Assembly: GCA_026707905.1 (NCBI GenBank)
Contig: JAPOVY010000038.1
Location: forward strand, 1-64,000
Reading direction: 5' to 3'
Source of the DNA: Gammaproteobacteria bacterium
GTDB taxonomy: Bacteria; Pseudomonadota; Gammaproteobacteria; Pseudomonadales; Azotimanducaceae
Length of the DNA: 64,000 nt
The translations under genes and the position numbers were made by a program. The number at the start of each line of letters is the position of its first letter. Position 1 is the stretch's first letter. Positions 27,874 through 36,483 of the stretch are shown here, in pieces. The notes beneath the pieces were generated by a model. It was not told the DNA's origin. It did not search any database and saw nothing but the letters and a program-made list of their open reading frames with translations.

Positions 27874-28580
27874 CTGATCAAAGCGCAATCGCGCGTATTC
27901 ACGACGTGCTTGCGATTCAGCCAAATGACAGACTGGTAGAGATCGGTCCCGGCCGAGGCGCTTTGACGAGTGAACTGGTTAAGGCGACCTCACAGCTCAC
28001 ACTGATCGAGCTCGATCGCGATTTCGCGGACGATCTAAAAACACGCTTCCCGAATGCTGAGTTACTCTCTATGGACGTCTTGGACGTACCGTTAGATACG
28101 TTTGTAGCACGAAGGGTCGTGGGAAATCTGCCCTACAACATTTCAACTCCCCTCCTCTTGTATTTATTAGAGGAACCGAGAATCGTTGACATGCACTTCA
28201 TGCTTCAGAAGGAAGTCGCGCTACGCTTAGCCGCGGCACCAGGTGAAAAAGCCTGGGGGCGTTTGTCCGTTATGGCACAGTACCAGTGTCAGATCCAACC
28301 ACTGTTCGCCGTACCCGCACGTTCATTTCGACCTGTACCTAAAGTTGAATCCATGTTTGTCCGGTTTAAGCCAGTTACGCCAAAGCAGACTGCAAACGAT
28401 TTCCAGACCTACGCGAATGTCGTCAAAACCGCATTTTCACAACGTCGTAAAACGCTTGCAAACAGCTTGTCCAACTACCGAATTGCTTGGGAAAAACTCG
28501 GTTTGGACGCGCGAATGCGCGCGGACCACGCAAGCGTGAACGATTACGTTTCAATCGCGAACCACGTCGACGCTCAATGA
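27834..28580 (+). CDS. rsmA: 16S rRNA (adenine1518/1519-N6)-dimethyltransferase, abnormal start
   Basis: RsmA (KsgA) dimethylates two adenines in 16S rRNA helix 45. SAM-binding EIGPGRGALT, LIELDRD, motif IV NLPYNIST and the C-terminal RNA-binding part are all present. The conserved N terminus RARKRFGQHFLTDQ is encoded in frame from 27840, inside surA. Between the in-frame TGA at 27801 and that motif there is no ATG, GTG or TTG, only ATT (27807) and ATC (27834, 27837). A well-placed ATG (27800) with AAGGAAG six bases before lies one frame off; one extra base near 27837-27840 would explain this. The first in-frame GTG (27906) would delete the conserved motif. The given start marks where homology begins and is not established. 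Confidence 0.85.
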   Translation: MIRARKRFGQHFLTDQSAIARIHDVLAIQPNDRLVEIGPGRGALTSELVKATSQLTLIELDRDFADDLKTRFPNAELLSMDVLDVPLDTFVARRVVGNLPYNISTPLLLYLLEEPRIVDMHFMLQKEVALRLAAAPGEKAWGRLSVMAQYQCQIQPLFAVPARSFRPVPKVESMFVRFKPVTPKQTANDFQTYANVVKTAFSQRRKTLANSLSNYRIAWEKLGLDARMRADHASVNDYVSIANHVDAQ

Positions 28581-29395
28581 GCTTCACTTACGCTATCGGT
28601 GACGTACAAGGGTGTTTTGAACCCATGCGTGAGCTAATCGCCGCGATACCGTTCGATTCGGCAACCGATCGGCTTTGGTTTGTCGGTGACTTGGTAAATC
28701 GAGGCCCACAAAACCTCGAAACCCTCGAATACGTGAAAGGTCTGGGACCAAAGGCTACCGTCGTGCTAGGCAATCACGATCTACATCTCTTAGCCATCGT
28801 TTTTGGGAGGAAATCTCTACAGAAAAGCGACACGTTTCAAGACGTTTTAGATTCCCCTCGATGTGAGGAGCTCTCACACTGGCTTCGAGCTCAACCTCTG
28901 ATGCACCAATATCAAGAGTGGGTATTGGTCCATGCGGGTATCCCGCATATTTGGACCGTGGACGAAGCATTTGAGTATGCCCGTGAAGTGGAACATACGA
29001 TCAGCGGGACGGAGTATGTTCGTTTCTTCGAAAGTATGTATGGGAAATATCCTGATATATGGGACAACGCGTTATCAGGAATGGACCGATTGAGGATCAT
29101 CACGAATTACCTTACTCGCATGCGCTTTGTAGATCCGGCTGGCCGAATGGAATTCGCTCACAAGACCACCTTGGATACAGCACCAAAAGGATTTAAAGGC
29201 TGGTTCGAGCACGCATGCTCGCGGGATGAAAAAATCGTGTTCGGACATTGGGCAGCGTTGGACGGCCACGTGCCCGCGGATGGTGTGATCGCAACCGACA
29301 CAGGATGCGTGTGGGGGCGCAGCTTGACAGCCGTTCGGCTAGAGGATGGCTCACGCTACTGCTGGGAGGATGGCGTCGTCTCGTGTCGGACTTGA
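28577..29395 (+). CDS. apaH: bis(5'-nucleosyl)-tetraphosphatase, symmetrical
   Basis: ApaH cleaves Ap4A to two ADP and removes nucleoside-tetraphosphate caps from RNA. It is a 272-residue metallophosphatase: IGDVQGCFEPM (first metal Asp), FVGDLVNRGPQ (bridging Asp), VLGNHDLHLLA (Asn-His), and HAGIPHIW (His). The frame is open back to 28487, but the ATG at 28577 forms an ATGA overlap with the rsmA stop and starts right at the family's N terminus. apaG, which usually lies between rsmA and apaH, is absent. Confidence 0.96.
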   Translation: MSFTYAIGDVQGCFEPMRELIAAIPFDSATDRLWFVGDLVNRGPQNLETLEYVKGLGPKATVVLGNHDLHLLAIVFGRKSLQKSDTFQDVLDSPRCEELSHWLRAQPLMHQYQEWVLVHAGIPHIWTVDEAFEYAREVEHTISGTEYVRFFESMYGKYPDIWDNALSGMDRLRIITNYLTRMRFVDPAGRMEFAHKTTLDTAPKGFKGWFEHACSRDEKIVFGHWAALDGHVPADGVIATDTGCVWGRSLTAVRLEDGSRYCWEDGVVSCRT

Positions 29396-30453
29396 AGATC
29401 CCGGGTACCCGTTATCTGGTTGGTGGCGCCGTTCGAGACGAGCTACTCGGTATCAAGCCAACGGAGCGAGACTGGGTCATCGTCGGTGCCAATCCCGACA
29501 CCATGATTGAAGCTGGTTTTATTCCGGTAGGGAAGGCATATCCTGTTTACTTGCATCCCGAAACGTTCGAAGAACATGCACTGGCGCGAACTGAAATCAA
29601 GATCGGACCGGGTCACGGCGGTTTCAGTTTCACCAACGATTCAAACGTCACGCTAGAGCAAGATCTAAGACGTCGTGACTTAACTATCAATGCAATGGCC
29701 AAAAGTGACGCTGGCGAACTGATCGATCCTTACGGAGGACAGCGCGATCTGGCCGCAAAAGCTCTGCGACACGTCTCCGATGCCTTTGCGGAGGATCCCT
29801 TACGCTGTTTTCGGGTTGCTCGGTTTGCAGCCCAGCTGCCTGACTTCCATATCGCACCTGCAACGCTTGAATTGGTTCGAAGCATGCATGCTCAATTACA
29901 CGAACTGTCCGCTGAACGCGTCTGGAATGAATGGGTCAAAGCCGTCGAAGAAAACGCGCCACATCGTTTCTACGAGGTACTAAGCGACGCACAGATTACA
30001 GAACCATGGTTTCACGAACTCGCACTTGGGTCTTTAGCAGCTACCCACAAGGAACGCGATCTAACTCGTCAAGGGACTTTCGCACTTATTGGGTGGCTTC
30101 ACTCCGAGGAGCAGCTCGACACGTTTTTTGATCGTTTAATGGCTCCGAGAAAGGCGAAATCGCTAGCACTTCAAGTATGTCAGACTGGACGTCTGTTCGA
30201 GCATTTCGATCAATTAGACAACGAGCGCGCAATCGACTTGCTGGATAAAACAGGAGCCTTTCACGGCGATTCGCGATTCGAGACCTTCCTCGATGCCTTA
30301 AGCTGTGTGACCGACATCGATGCAAAGACGATCCGCAAGTTACGGAAAATGCTTCGCAAAGTGACGGCTACCGTCGAACAAGGACCGTTGTATGGTCAAA
30401 CGCTTCGTCGTAATCGCATCAATAAGCTCAACGAAATTCGTGGAGCCCTTTAA
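29383..30453 (+). CDS. cca: CCA-adding tRNA nucleotidyltransferase
   Basis: Cca adds or repairs the 3'-CCA of tRNA. At about 356 residues it is shorter than E. coli Cca (412) and I see no HD phosphohydrolase motif in the tail. YLVGGAVRDELLGI is the nucleotide-binding motif, ERDWVIVG holds the catalytic carboxylates, LARTE matches the flexible loop, and RRRDLTINAMA the RRD template. GTG at 29383 overlaps the end of apaH by 13 bases; TTG at 29392 (TTGA overlap) is an alternative, and the frame upstream to 29248 is most likely not translated. Confidence 0.93.
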   Translation: MSDLKIPGTRYLVGGAVRDELLGIKPTERDWVIVGANPDTMIEAGFIPVGKAYPVYLHPETFEEHALARTEIKIGPGHGGFSFTNDSNVTLEQDLRRRDLTINAMAKSDAGELIDPYGGQRDLAAKALRHVSDAFAEDPLRCFRVARFAAQLPDFHIAPATLELVRSMHAQLHELSAERVWNEWVKAVEENAPHRFYEVLSDAQITEPWFHELALGSLAATHKERDLTRQGTFALIGWLHSEEQLDTFFDRLMAPRKAKSLALQVCQTGRLFEHFDQLDNERAIDLLDKTGAFHGDSRFETFLDALSCVTDIDAKTIRKLRKMLRKVTATVEQGPLYGQTLRRNRINKLNEIRGAL

Positions 30454-30503
30454 GCGTGGTTCGATGGTAGAACAGATTTGAACCTTCACATCGCCTAGTC
30501 GAA

Positions 30504-31319
30504 ATGCCGTTGACACCCACTGACCGCGAATTGAAAGCTAAAACAAGCTATCACAACCGAATCTTCAATGAGGACTGCGTAACAGGTATGCAACGCTTAC
30601 CCTCAAATATTGTCGACCTGGTAATTACCGATCCGCCGTTTGGGATCGAATTCAAAGCGAAGCGTCCTAACTACAACCGTGCGCCTCATCGAGTGTTAGA
30701 AGGTTATTCCGACGTATCACAGATAGAGTATTTTGAGTTCACAAGAACGTGGCTGACGGAGGTACAACGAATACTCAAACCTTCCGGGTCAGCGTTCATA
30801 TTTTCTGGTTGGAACAACCTAAAGGACATCCTCAACGCAATAAGTGAAGTGGGTCTTGAGACTATCAATCACATCATCTGGAAATATCAATTTGGTGTCG
30901 CTACAAAGCGTCGATTCGTAACCTCACATTACCACTGTCTCTTCGTGGCAAAAGATGACAAAGAACGAATATTCCACGCCAATTCACGGTACTCTCGTGA
31001 AGATCGCACTGAAGATGGCAAGAGCGCTCGATATCGAGATATGGAAGATGTATGGGTAATAAAGCGCGAATATTGGACGGGCGATATCAAGACACCCACC
31101 AAATTGCCACGACAGCTCATTGAGAAGATCCTTGATTACTCCTCTCGTGAAGGCGAATTGGTTTTGGATCCGTTTCTTGGGTCAGGACAAGTGCCGGTTG
31201 TTGCACAAGAACACAAGCGACGGTTCGTTGGATTTGAGATCGTACCAGAATATTTCGAGTTTGCAGCAAAACGTCTCGCGACACGTTGCTATCGAATTCC
31301 CGATCAACCTAACGACTAG
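30504..31319 (+). CDS. beta-class DNA methyltransferase (N4-C or N6-A)
   Basis: A 271-residue site-specific DNA methyltransferase. The catalytic motif IV DPPF (43-46) precedes the SAM-binding motif I DPFLGSGQ (222-229), the beta-class order. IIWKYQFGVATKRRF resembles a typical motif between them and RYRDMEDVWVIKREYW the late motif VIII region. The target recognition segment is short, so the site is probably a short palindrome. DPPF rather than DPPY is compatible with either N6-adenine or N4-cytosine. No restriction-enzyme signature gene is adjacent, although an unrecognised gene follows 195 bases downstream. It could be an orphan regulator or half of an unknown restriction pair. Confidence 0.88.
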   Translation: MPLTPTDRELKAKTSYHNRIFNEDCVTGMQRLPSNIVDLVITDPPFGIEFKAKRPNYNRAPHRVLEGYSDVSQIEYFEFTRTWLTEVQRILKPSGSAFIFSGWNNLKDILNAISEVGLETINHIIWKYQFGVATKRRFVTSHYHCLFVAKDDKERIFHANSRYSREDRTEDGKSARYRDMEDVWVIKREYWTGDIKTPTKLPRQLIEKILDYSSREGELVLDPFLGSGQVPVVAQEHKRRFVGFEIVPEYFEFAAKRLATRCYRIPDQPND

Positions 31320-31453
31320 TACGTAACGAATTCCAAGCTAGCTGCCGTATTACTCGAATCAATAGACCAAAGCTCACAGGCTAATCCCGTGTGATTACCC
31401 TCGCTAAACTCTAGCAAGTGGAGCCCTGTACTAACGCCGTTGCGTCACAACTC

Positions 31454-31484
31454 GTCGTAATGTCGTCTAAATTTCCATTACGAC
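31454..31484. promoter_or_regulatory. inverted repeat upstream of the unknown basic protein
   Basis: GTCGTAATG (31454-31462) and CATTACGAC (31476-31484) form a perfect 9-base inverted repeat with a 13-base spacer, ending 30 bases before the ATG of the unknown gene. It could be an operator for a dimeric regulator or an RNA hairpin in the leader. No T-run follows, so it is not a standard terminator. The rest of the 31320-31514 gap holds nothing that I recognise. Confidence 0.5.
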
Positions 31485-31514
31485 AAATACAACGGTTTCA
31501 CGAAGTCTTTTAGT

Positions 31515-32801
31515 ATGCCAACCCGCGAAGTTGCAGACCAAATAGATAACCAAGAGCAGCCACTTGTTGCTACAACGCGTCCCACCCGTCCCCCGTTGCC
31601 GGAACTCGCAGGTGCCGTTTCAAGAGAGTTCTCAATTCGATCGTCGCAAGGAGAAATCGCGGAATTCAAACGGCTGTGGCAACGAGAAATAGCCAAACTC
31701 GCTCATGAGTGGGTGCCCATTGGTCAATCTAGAACGGTCCCTAAACGACTCACTGAGAACGTTAGGTACTTCTATCGAGATTTTGTTGTGTTTGCGTGGA
31801 ACTCCCAACCTGACGCGACCAAGGAATTGAGACTCTTACTCAGGTCGATTCGGATCGCGGTAGACCGAGTAAAAGTGATGCAACATGAACGTGAGACTGC
31901 CAACAAATTCAATAAACCGTTGTATAACAAAACCGTCACCTTTCTCAAGCGGTTAGCTCACGATAAGACCTTCAATGACAGTGCAAAAGGCGCAAGAAAA
32001 TACCGAAATTACGTCATTCAAAAAAAGATTAAGGCACGTCTCAAACGACCCATCTGTGACGAGGTGACAAATGACCTAGGGGAATCTTGGCAAGCGAGAC
32101 GCGTCAGATCACAGCAGCAACTACTCGACATCGGTAAAGCTCTTGCACTGTGCGTAGGCCACAAGAACGAACAAACACGACGGTACTTTCGCGTGCTCGT
32201 AACAGGAGAATCTGAATTCTGGCAGATTCTCGCAGATGGACGGACAAAAGGACTGTTAGAAGTTCACTGCGATCAGGTATACGGTGACTGTTCAATCTTG
32301 CGAAACTACCGGTGCGTAGGCGAGTTAAACGGTCATTCTCATTGCTTCTTGCAGCTCCCGTACCAAGTCGCCGCAACTCTGGTTCAAAAACTAAAGCTAC
32401 ATCCCCTTTCATCCGTACCACTATTCAATTCAGGTGTGTTTCCTAGTTTCATCACCGGTTTGAAAGACAAAGATCGACCAGATTTCTCAATCGCGCTAGA
32501 TCAATTCCGTTACACAACGTGGATTGCTGAGGATGAACTGATCATCTCACGTACAAAATCAGTCACCGACGGATACACAGATACGGAAGCGCCAATTGAA
32601 TGGGGGTACTTCGCGCGAGCTTGCGACGATAAAACGCTTGATCCCCCGAGAATTCGACCTCATATCGACGAACTCCCGCCGCAACGCCTCGAAGGACCAC
32701 GGACAACCCTACGACAGCACCGGTTTTCGGCGGTAAGTATTGACGAAGTATTAACAGTCTTAGCCGCGCAGTTGAAGGCTGGAGAAATTACGGACCATTA
32801 G
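31515..32801 (+). CDS. unrecognised basic protein, faint PcfJ-like region
   Basis: A 428-residue protein that I cannot assign. The N-terminal half (about 40-190) is rich in Arg/Lys and probably helical (KRLWQREIAKLAHEW, RLTENVRYFYRDF), suggesting nucleic-acid or protein binding. Residues about 205-275 read GKALALCVGHKNEQTRRYF, WQILADGR, LLEVHCDQ and YRCVGELNG; a central CV followed by short strands and a closing G..N loosely recalls the PcfJ-like family, but this is weak. There is no signal peptide or membrane helix. The ATG at 31515 lacks a strong ribosome site. It lies downstream of the methyltransferase and may form an island with it between cca and rph. Confidence 0.7.
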   Translation: MPTREVADQIDNQEQPLVATTRPTRPPLPELAGAVSREFSIRSSQGEIAEFKRLWQREIAKLAHEWVPIGQSRTVPKRLTENVRYFYRDFVVFAWNSQPDATKELRLLLRSIRIAVDRVKVMQHERETANKFNKPLYNKTVTFLKRLAHDKTFNDSAKGARKYRNYVIQKKIKARLKRPICDEVTNDLGESWQARRVRSQQQLLDIGKALALCVGHKNEQTRRYFRVLVTGESEFWQILADGRTKGLLEVHCDQVYGDCSILRNYRCVGELNGHSHCFLQLPYQVAATLVQKLKLHPLSSVPLFNSGVFPSFITGLKDKDRPDFSIALDQFRYTTWIAEDELIISRTKSVTDGYTDTEAPIEWGYFARACDDKTLDPPRIRPHIDELPPQRLEGPRTTLRQHRFSAVSIDEVLTVLAAQLKAGEITDH

Positions 32802-32857
32802 CGTGCAATACGAATATGGGTACTTACGTTTCGCATGTCGCGGTGCCCAATCGACCG

Positions 32858-33565
32858 CTAATAAGACGAATCAAATGCGCGCCGTTGACACGACTGCAAC
32901 TCGCTAATCCCCTTCTTCGCGAGATGCAACATGGCGATCAAGTCGTCGTGATCAAACGCCTTACCTTCAGCTGTGCCTTGGATTTCCACAAAAGAGTCCG
33001 TATTCAACATGACGACATTCATGTCCGTATCTGCGACAGAATCTTCCGCATATTCCAAATCAAGACGAGCATCGCCGTCGACCATCCCTACAGAAACCGC
33101 GCTGACAAAACCTAAAAATGCCTTTTCCATGTCGATTGTCCGTAGTGCATCAAAAACCGCAACAGCGCCACCGGTAATCGATGCAGTCCTTGTTCCACCG
33201 TCTGCTTGGATAACGTCACAATCAACATAGATCGTAGTACCAGACATCTGTTCCAAATCTACGCATCGTCTTAACGAACGCCCAATCAATCGTTGAATCT
33301 CGATCGTTCGACCGGATTGCTTACCTCTCGCAGCTTCTCGGTCGAACCGTTCTGTCGTAGCACCAGGTAACATGCCATATTCCGCTGTTAGCCAACCCTG
33401 ACCAGACCCTCGGAGAAATCGAGGCACGTCTTCCTCAATCGTTGCCGTACAAATCACTTTGGTTTCGCCAACACTAATTAGTACGGAACCCGCGGCGTTT
33501 CTTGTGTAGTTTCGCTCAATAGAAACCGTTCGTAGTTCATTGAAATTCCGATCATTTGGGCGCAT
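32858..33565 (-). CDS. rph: RNase PH
   Basis: RNase PH is a phosphorolytic 3'-5' exoribonuclease that trims tRNA precursors. It is 235 residues. Visible motifs are MRPNDR at the start, [35 protein letters not shown] (phosphate/RNA-binding arginines), and [20 protein letters not shown] at 33565 is preferred over a TTG three codons earlier because the family begins MRP. It diverges from yicC across 64 bases, as in E. coli and Pseudomonas. Confidence 0.96.
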   Translation of the reverse strand: MRPNDRNFNELRTVSIERNYTRNAAGSVLISVGETKVICTATIEEDVPRFLRGSGQGWLTAEYGMLPGATTERFDREAARGKQSGRTIEIQRLIGRSLRRCVDLEQMSGTTIYVDCDVIQADGGTRTASITGGAVAVFDALRTIDMEKAFLGFVSAVSVGMVDGDARLDLEYAEDSVADTDMNVVMLNTDSFVEIQGTAEGKAFDHDDLIAMLHLAKKGISELQSCQRRAFDSSY

Positions 33566-33629
33566 ATTAGCCAATTTAACTATTTATCTGTACATGGAAA
33601 GAGCGATTATAAGTCGCTAAAATCCGCCG

Positions 33630-34514
33630 ATGATCGCGAGTATGACAGCGTTTGCGTGCGCCAAGACATCTATATGGAGCTGGGAAGTGCGTAGCGTTAA
33701 TCACCGTTTCCTCGATCTCAGTTTCAATTTGCCATCGACAGCGCAAGTCCTCGAACCTGAACTTCGGGCACACGCAAAAAGCGTATTGAATCGAGGCCGA
33801 GTCGAAGCGTCACTTACAGGCAGCTCAACAAATTCAGAAGCAGCACCAGCGATTGATCCTGAGAATCTACGTTTGCTCTTGAGTAACGCACGGGATGCTC
33901 AAGGGGTGATGCAGGATTTTTCAGCGCCTGAAGAGGTAACTAGCGTACCCAATCATCAGCTGGATGTACTTGACGTCTTGCGATGGCCTGGGGTCTTGAA
34001 AGATCAGTTCGAAGTTTCGCCAGACATGCACAAGGACATACATGAATCGTTTGTGCTTGCTCTGAAGTCGCTCGTTGAAAACCGGAATTTAGAAGGGGAA
34101 TCTCTAAGTCGTCTATTTCAATCAAGGCTTGCATCGATCCGTGAGATCCTCGGTCAACTGGAATCGGTGGCTCAACTACAAATTGAGTTCATTCGAGAAA
34201 AACTCGATCAGCGACTACAGAAACTTGCGACTAACGTTGAGCCGAATCGACTCGCACAAGAAGTCGCATTACTCGCACAGCGTGCGGACGTGCAAGAGGA
34301 ACTTGATCGATTGAACGTACATATTTCTGAATTCGATGTCTGTATGGGTCGCGATGAGCCACAAGGCAGACGACTTGGCTTTCTCGTTCAAGAGATGGCA
34401 CGTGAGTCGAACACGCTCGCGGCAAAACTCGCACCACCCGACGCCGTGAACCTAACCGTCGACCTTAAAGTGCTTGTCGATCAGATGCGCGAGCAGGTAC
34501 AAAACGTCGAGTGA
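33630..34514 (+). CDS. yicC: YicC family endoribonuclease
   Basis: A 294-residue YicC-type protein. It opens MIASMTAFACAK, the family's MxxSMT opening, then EVRSVNHRFLDLSF in the N-terminal domain, and ends with RADVQEELDRLNVHI, GRRLGFLVQEMARESNTLAAK, the DUF1732 signature. Members have been characterised as RNases affecting small RNA decay. Its stop overlaps the GTG of gmk (GTGA), a coupling also seen elsewhere. Confidence 0.95.
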   Translation: MIASMTAFACAKTSIWSWEVRSVNHRFLDLSFNLPSTAQVLEPELRAHAKSVLNRGRVEASLTGSSTNSEAAPAIDPENLRLLLSNARDAQGVMQDFSAPEEVTSVPNHQLDVLDVLRWPGVLKDQFEVSPDMHKDIHESFVLALKSLVENRNLEGESLSRLFQSRLASIREILGQLESVAQLQIEFIREKLDQRLQKLATNVEPNRLAQEVALLAQRADVQEELDRLNVHISEFDVCMGRDEPQGRRLGFLVQEMARESNTLAAKLAPPDAVNLTVDLKVLVDQMREQVQNVE

Positions 34515-35143
34515 CGCCTCAAAATTCGCCACGCGCCAAGCTATTTGTACTTTCAGGTCCATCTGGTGTCGGCAAAACCACGCTAGCACAGGCCGTGATT
34601 GACGGCGATACCAACCTGCAGAGAGCGATAACCCACACGTCGCGTAAACCCCGCGCAGGTGAAGTCGATGGGCTTCACTACCACTTCGTTAGTGAGAACC
34701 GCTTTCTCGAAATGAAGTCAAACCAAGAGTTCCTCGAAACGGTCCACATTTTTGGTAGTTATTACGGCACAAGCCAGGCGGCGGTGCAAAGTAGCCTCGA
34801 CCGAAACATGGACACCATGCTCATCATCGACTTTCAAGGGGCGCAAAATGTTCGCGTCCTCATGCAAAGTGTGACGAGCATCTTCGTGTTACCGCCATCG
34901 GTCGATGCGTTAAAGGATCGCCTCTTAGAACGCGCCGAGACAGATGATGAAACGCTCCAATCAAGAATTGAAAAAGCGCGATATGAGATGTCGCAACATG
35001 CCGATTACGACTTCGTCATCGTTAATGATTCGTTCGAGAGCACAGTTGAACAGTTGCATGAAATCGTGGAAGGCGTACGGTCGAATCGCAAGCTCCCCAT
35101 CGGACCTACACAACAAGAAATAGCGTCGATTTTGTCGACCTAA
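34511..35143 (+). CDS. gmk: guanylate kinase
   Basis: Gmk phosphorylates GMP to GDP with ATP. The 210-residue protein has the P-loop FVLSGPSGVGKTTLAQ (about 12-27), THTSRKPRAGEVDGLHYHFV for GMP binding, SYYGTSQAAV and IIDFQGAQNVR. It starts at GTG, four-base coupled to yicC. An rpoZ-spoT block often follows gmk; here it does not, and a serine hydrolase follows instead. Confidence 0.97.
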   Translation: MTPQNSPRAKLFVLSGPSGVGKTTLAQAVIDGDTNLQRAITHTSRKPRAGEVDGLHYHFVSENRFLEMKSNQEFLETVHIFGSYYGTSQAAVQSSLDRNMDTMLIIDFQGAQNVRVLMQSVTSIFVLPPSVDALKDRLLERAETDDETLQSRIEKARYEMSQHADYDFVIVNDSFESTVEQLHEIVEGVRSNRKLPIGPTQQEIASILST

Positions 35144-35221
35144 GAGGCTGTGGTTCCGTCGTATCAAGCAGTCGTTCGTGATAATGCCCCGCCATTAAGT
35201 TAGACGTCGACAGATTCTTTA

Positions 35222-36466
35222 ATGTCCAAAACTCCTTTACCCATCGGCGATCCCACCGAACTTGGCTTCGACACCGACCGATTAGCACAAATCGGTCCAG
35301 CAATGCAGCACTTTGTTGACAGCAAGAAGGTGCCTAATCTCGTTACATTGCTCGCTCGCAAAGGTCAAATCGTTCATTTTGAAGCACGCGGCGTACTTGA
35401 CTTAGAACAGGGGAATCCAGTTGGCAAGGATTCGTTGTTTCGCATGTTCTCAAATACGAAGCCGATTGCTGGTGTCGCGACATTGATCCTATTTGAACGG
35501 GGTGTCCTCACGCCAGACGACCCGGTTGCGCGTTTTCTGCCCGAATGGCGTGATCTTCAAGTTGTGAATCGCAATGAATTGATGGTCACTGAACCCGCGA
35601 AGCGACCATTGACGATAAGGCATTGCCTAACGAATACAACAGGACTGATGAGTCCGCAAGCGATGCCGAGTATGTATCGGCAGCTACTACGGGACGAATT
35701 AGCTTCACTTGGATATGAAGATGACGACGGTTTTGGCAGCGATATTCCGAATCGGGATCGTGTTCGCGCGATGGCTAAGCTGCCATTGGGTTTCCACCCA
35801 GGTGAGCGATTCGTCTATCACATAGGTTATCCAATCCTCTCCGCGGTACTTGAAGAAGCGTGTGGTCAAACCCTCGATGTTTTCTTTCAGGAGAACATCT
35901 TTGATCCGCTAAAGATGGACAGCACCGATTTCTATTTAAAACCCGGGACCCAAGATCGCTTCGGCACGAACTACGTACCACGTGAAATTGAAGGCGACGT
36001 CAAGCTTCACCCAGTCGAAACTGCAGCAACCAGTGAGAAGAATGGGCCGAGAAAACACTTCGGTGGTGGTGGTGATGCAGGGGGAGTCCTCTCAACAGCG
36101 GGAGACTACGCGCGTTTCGGCCAGATGCTGTTGAATGGTGGTGAGCTCGATGGTGTACGTATTCTTGGTCGAAAAACCGTTGACCTTATGGTCGGAAACC
36201 ACACCGGTGACATGACGATCCCAATGACCGGTCGGGGTTTTCACTGGGGGTTAGGTGTTGCAACGTATCACGGGCATGGCGCACCACCCTTGATTCGATC
36301 CGTGGGAACATATGGTTGGGGAGGCGCCGCGGGTACGACGTACTTTGGTGACCCGCAAGAGGAATTGCTTGGGGTTTGCCTGACACAAGTGCTGAATCAC
36401 GGTGCGATGCCTGGCAACAACTATCAGGAAACATTCCAGCGTATGAGCTATCAAGCTCTGACTTGA
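35222..36466 (+). CDS. serine hydrolase (beta-lactamase/esterase family)
   Basis: A 414-residue class C beta-lactamase-like hydrolase. The nucleophile tetrad is S77-N-T-K80 within LFRMFSNTKPIAG, and the second-motif Tyr is probably Y199 in FVYHIGYP. HFGGGGDAGGVLSTAGDYARFG is the third region, with the substrate strand GWGGAAGT downstream. No signal peptide is visible, so it is probably cytoplasmic, which favours an esterase or lovastatin-esterase-like role over peptidoglycan work. The 78 bases upstream of its ATG hold no other gene. It converges with idi, 17 bases apart. Confidence 0.85.
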   Translation: MSKTPLPIGDPTELGFDTDRLAQIGPAMQHFVDSKKVPNLVTLLARKGQIVHFEARGVLDLEQGNPVGKDSLFRMFSNTKPIAGVATLILFERGVLTPDDPVARFLPEWRDLQVVNRNELMVTEPAKRPLTIRHCLTNTTGLMSPQAMPSMYRQLLRDELASLGYEDDDGFGSDIPNRDRVRAMAKLPLGFHPGERFVYHIGYPILSAVLEEACGQTLDVFFQENIFDPLKMDSTDFYLKPGTQDRFGTNYVPREIEGDVKLHPVETAATSEKNGPRKHFGGGGDAGGVLSTAGDYARFGQMLLNGGELDGVRILGRKTVDLMVGNHTGDMTIPMTGRGFHWGLGVATYHGHGAPPLIRSVGTYGWGGAAGTTYFGDPQEELLGVCLTQVLNHGAMPGNNYQETFQRMSYQALT

Positions 36467-36483
36467 AATCTCGAAACGATCGG

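Noticed and set aside
27906..28580. GTG at 27906 as the start of rsmA
   Set aside because: It would remove the conserved RKRFGQHFL motif that is preserved in frame upstream and is needed for function.
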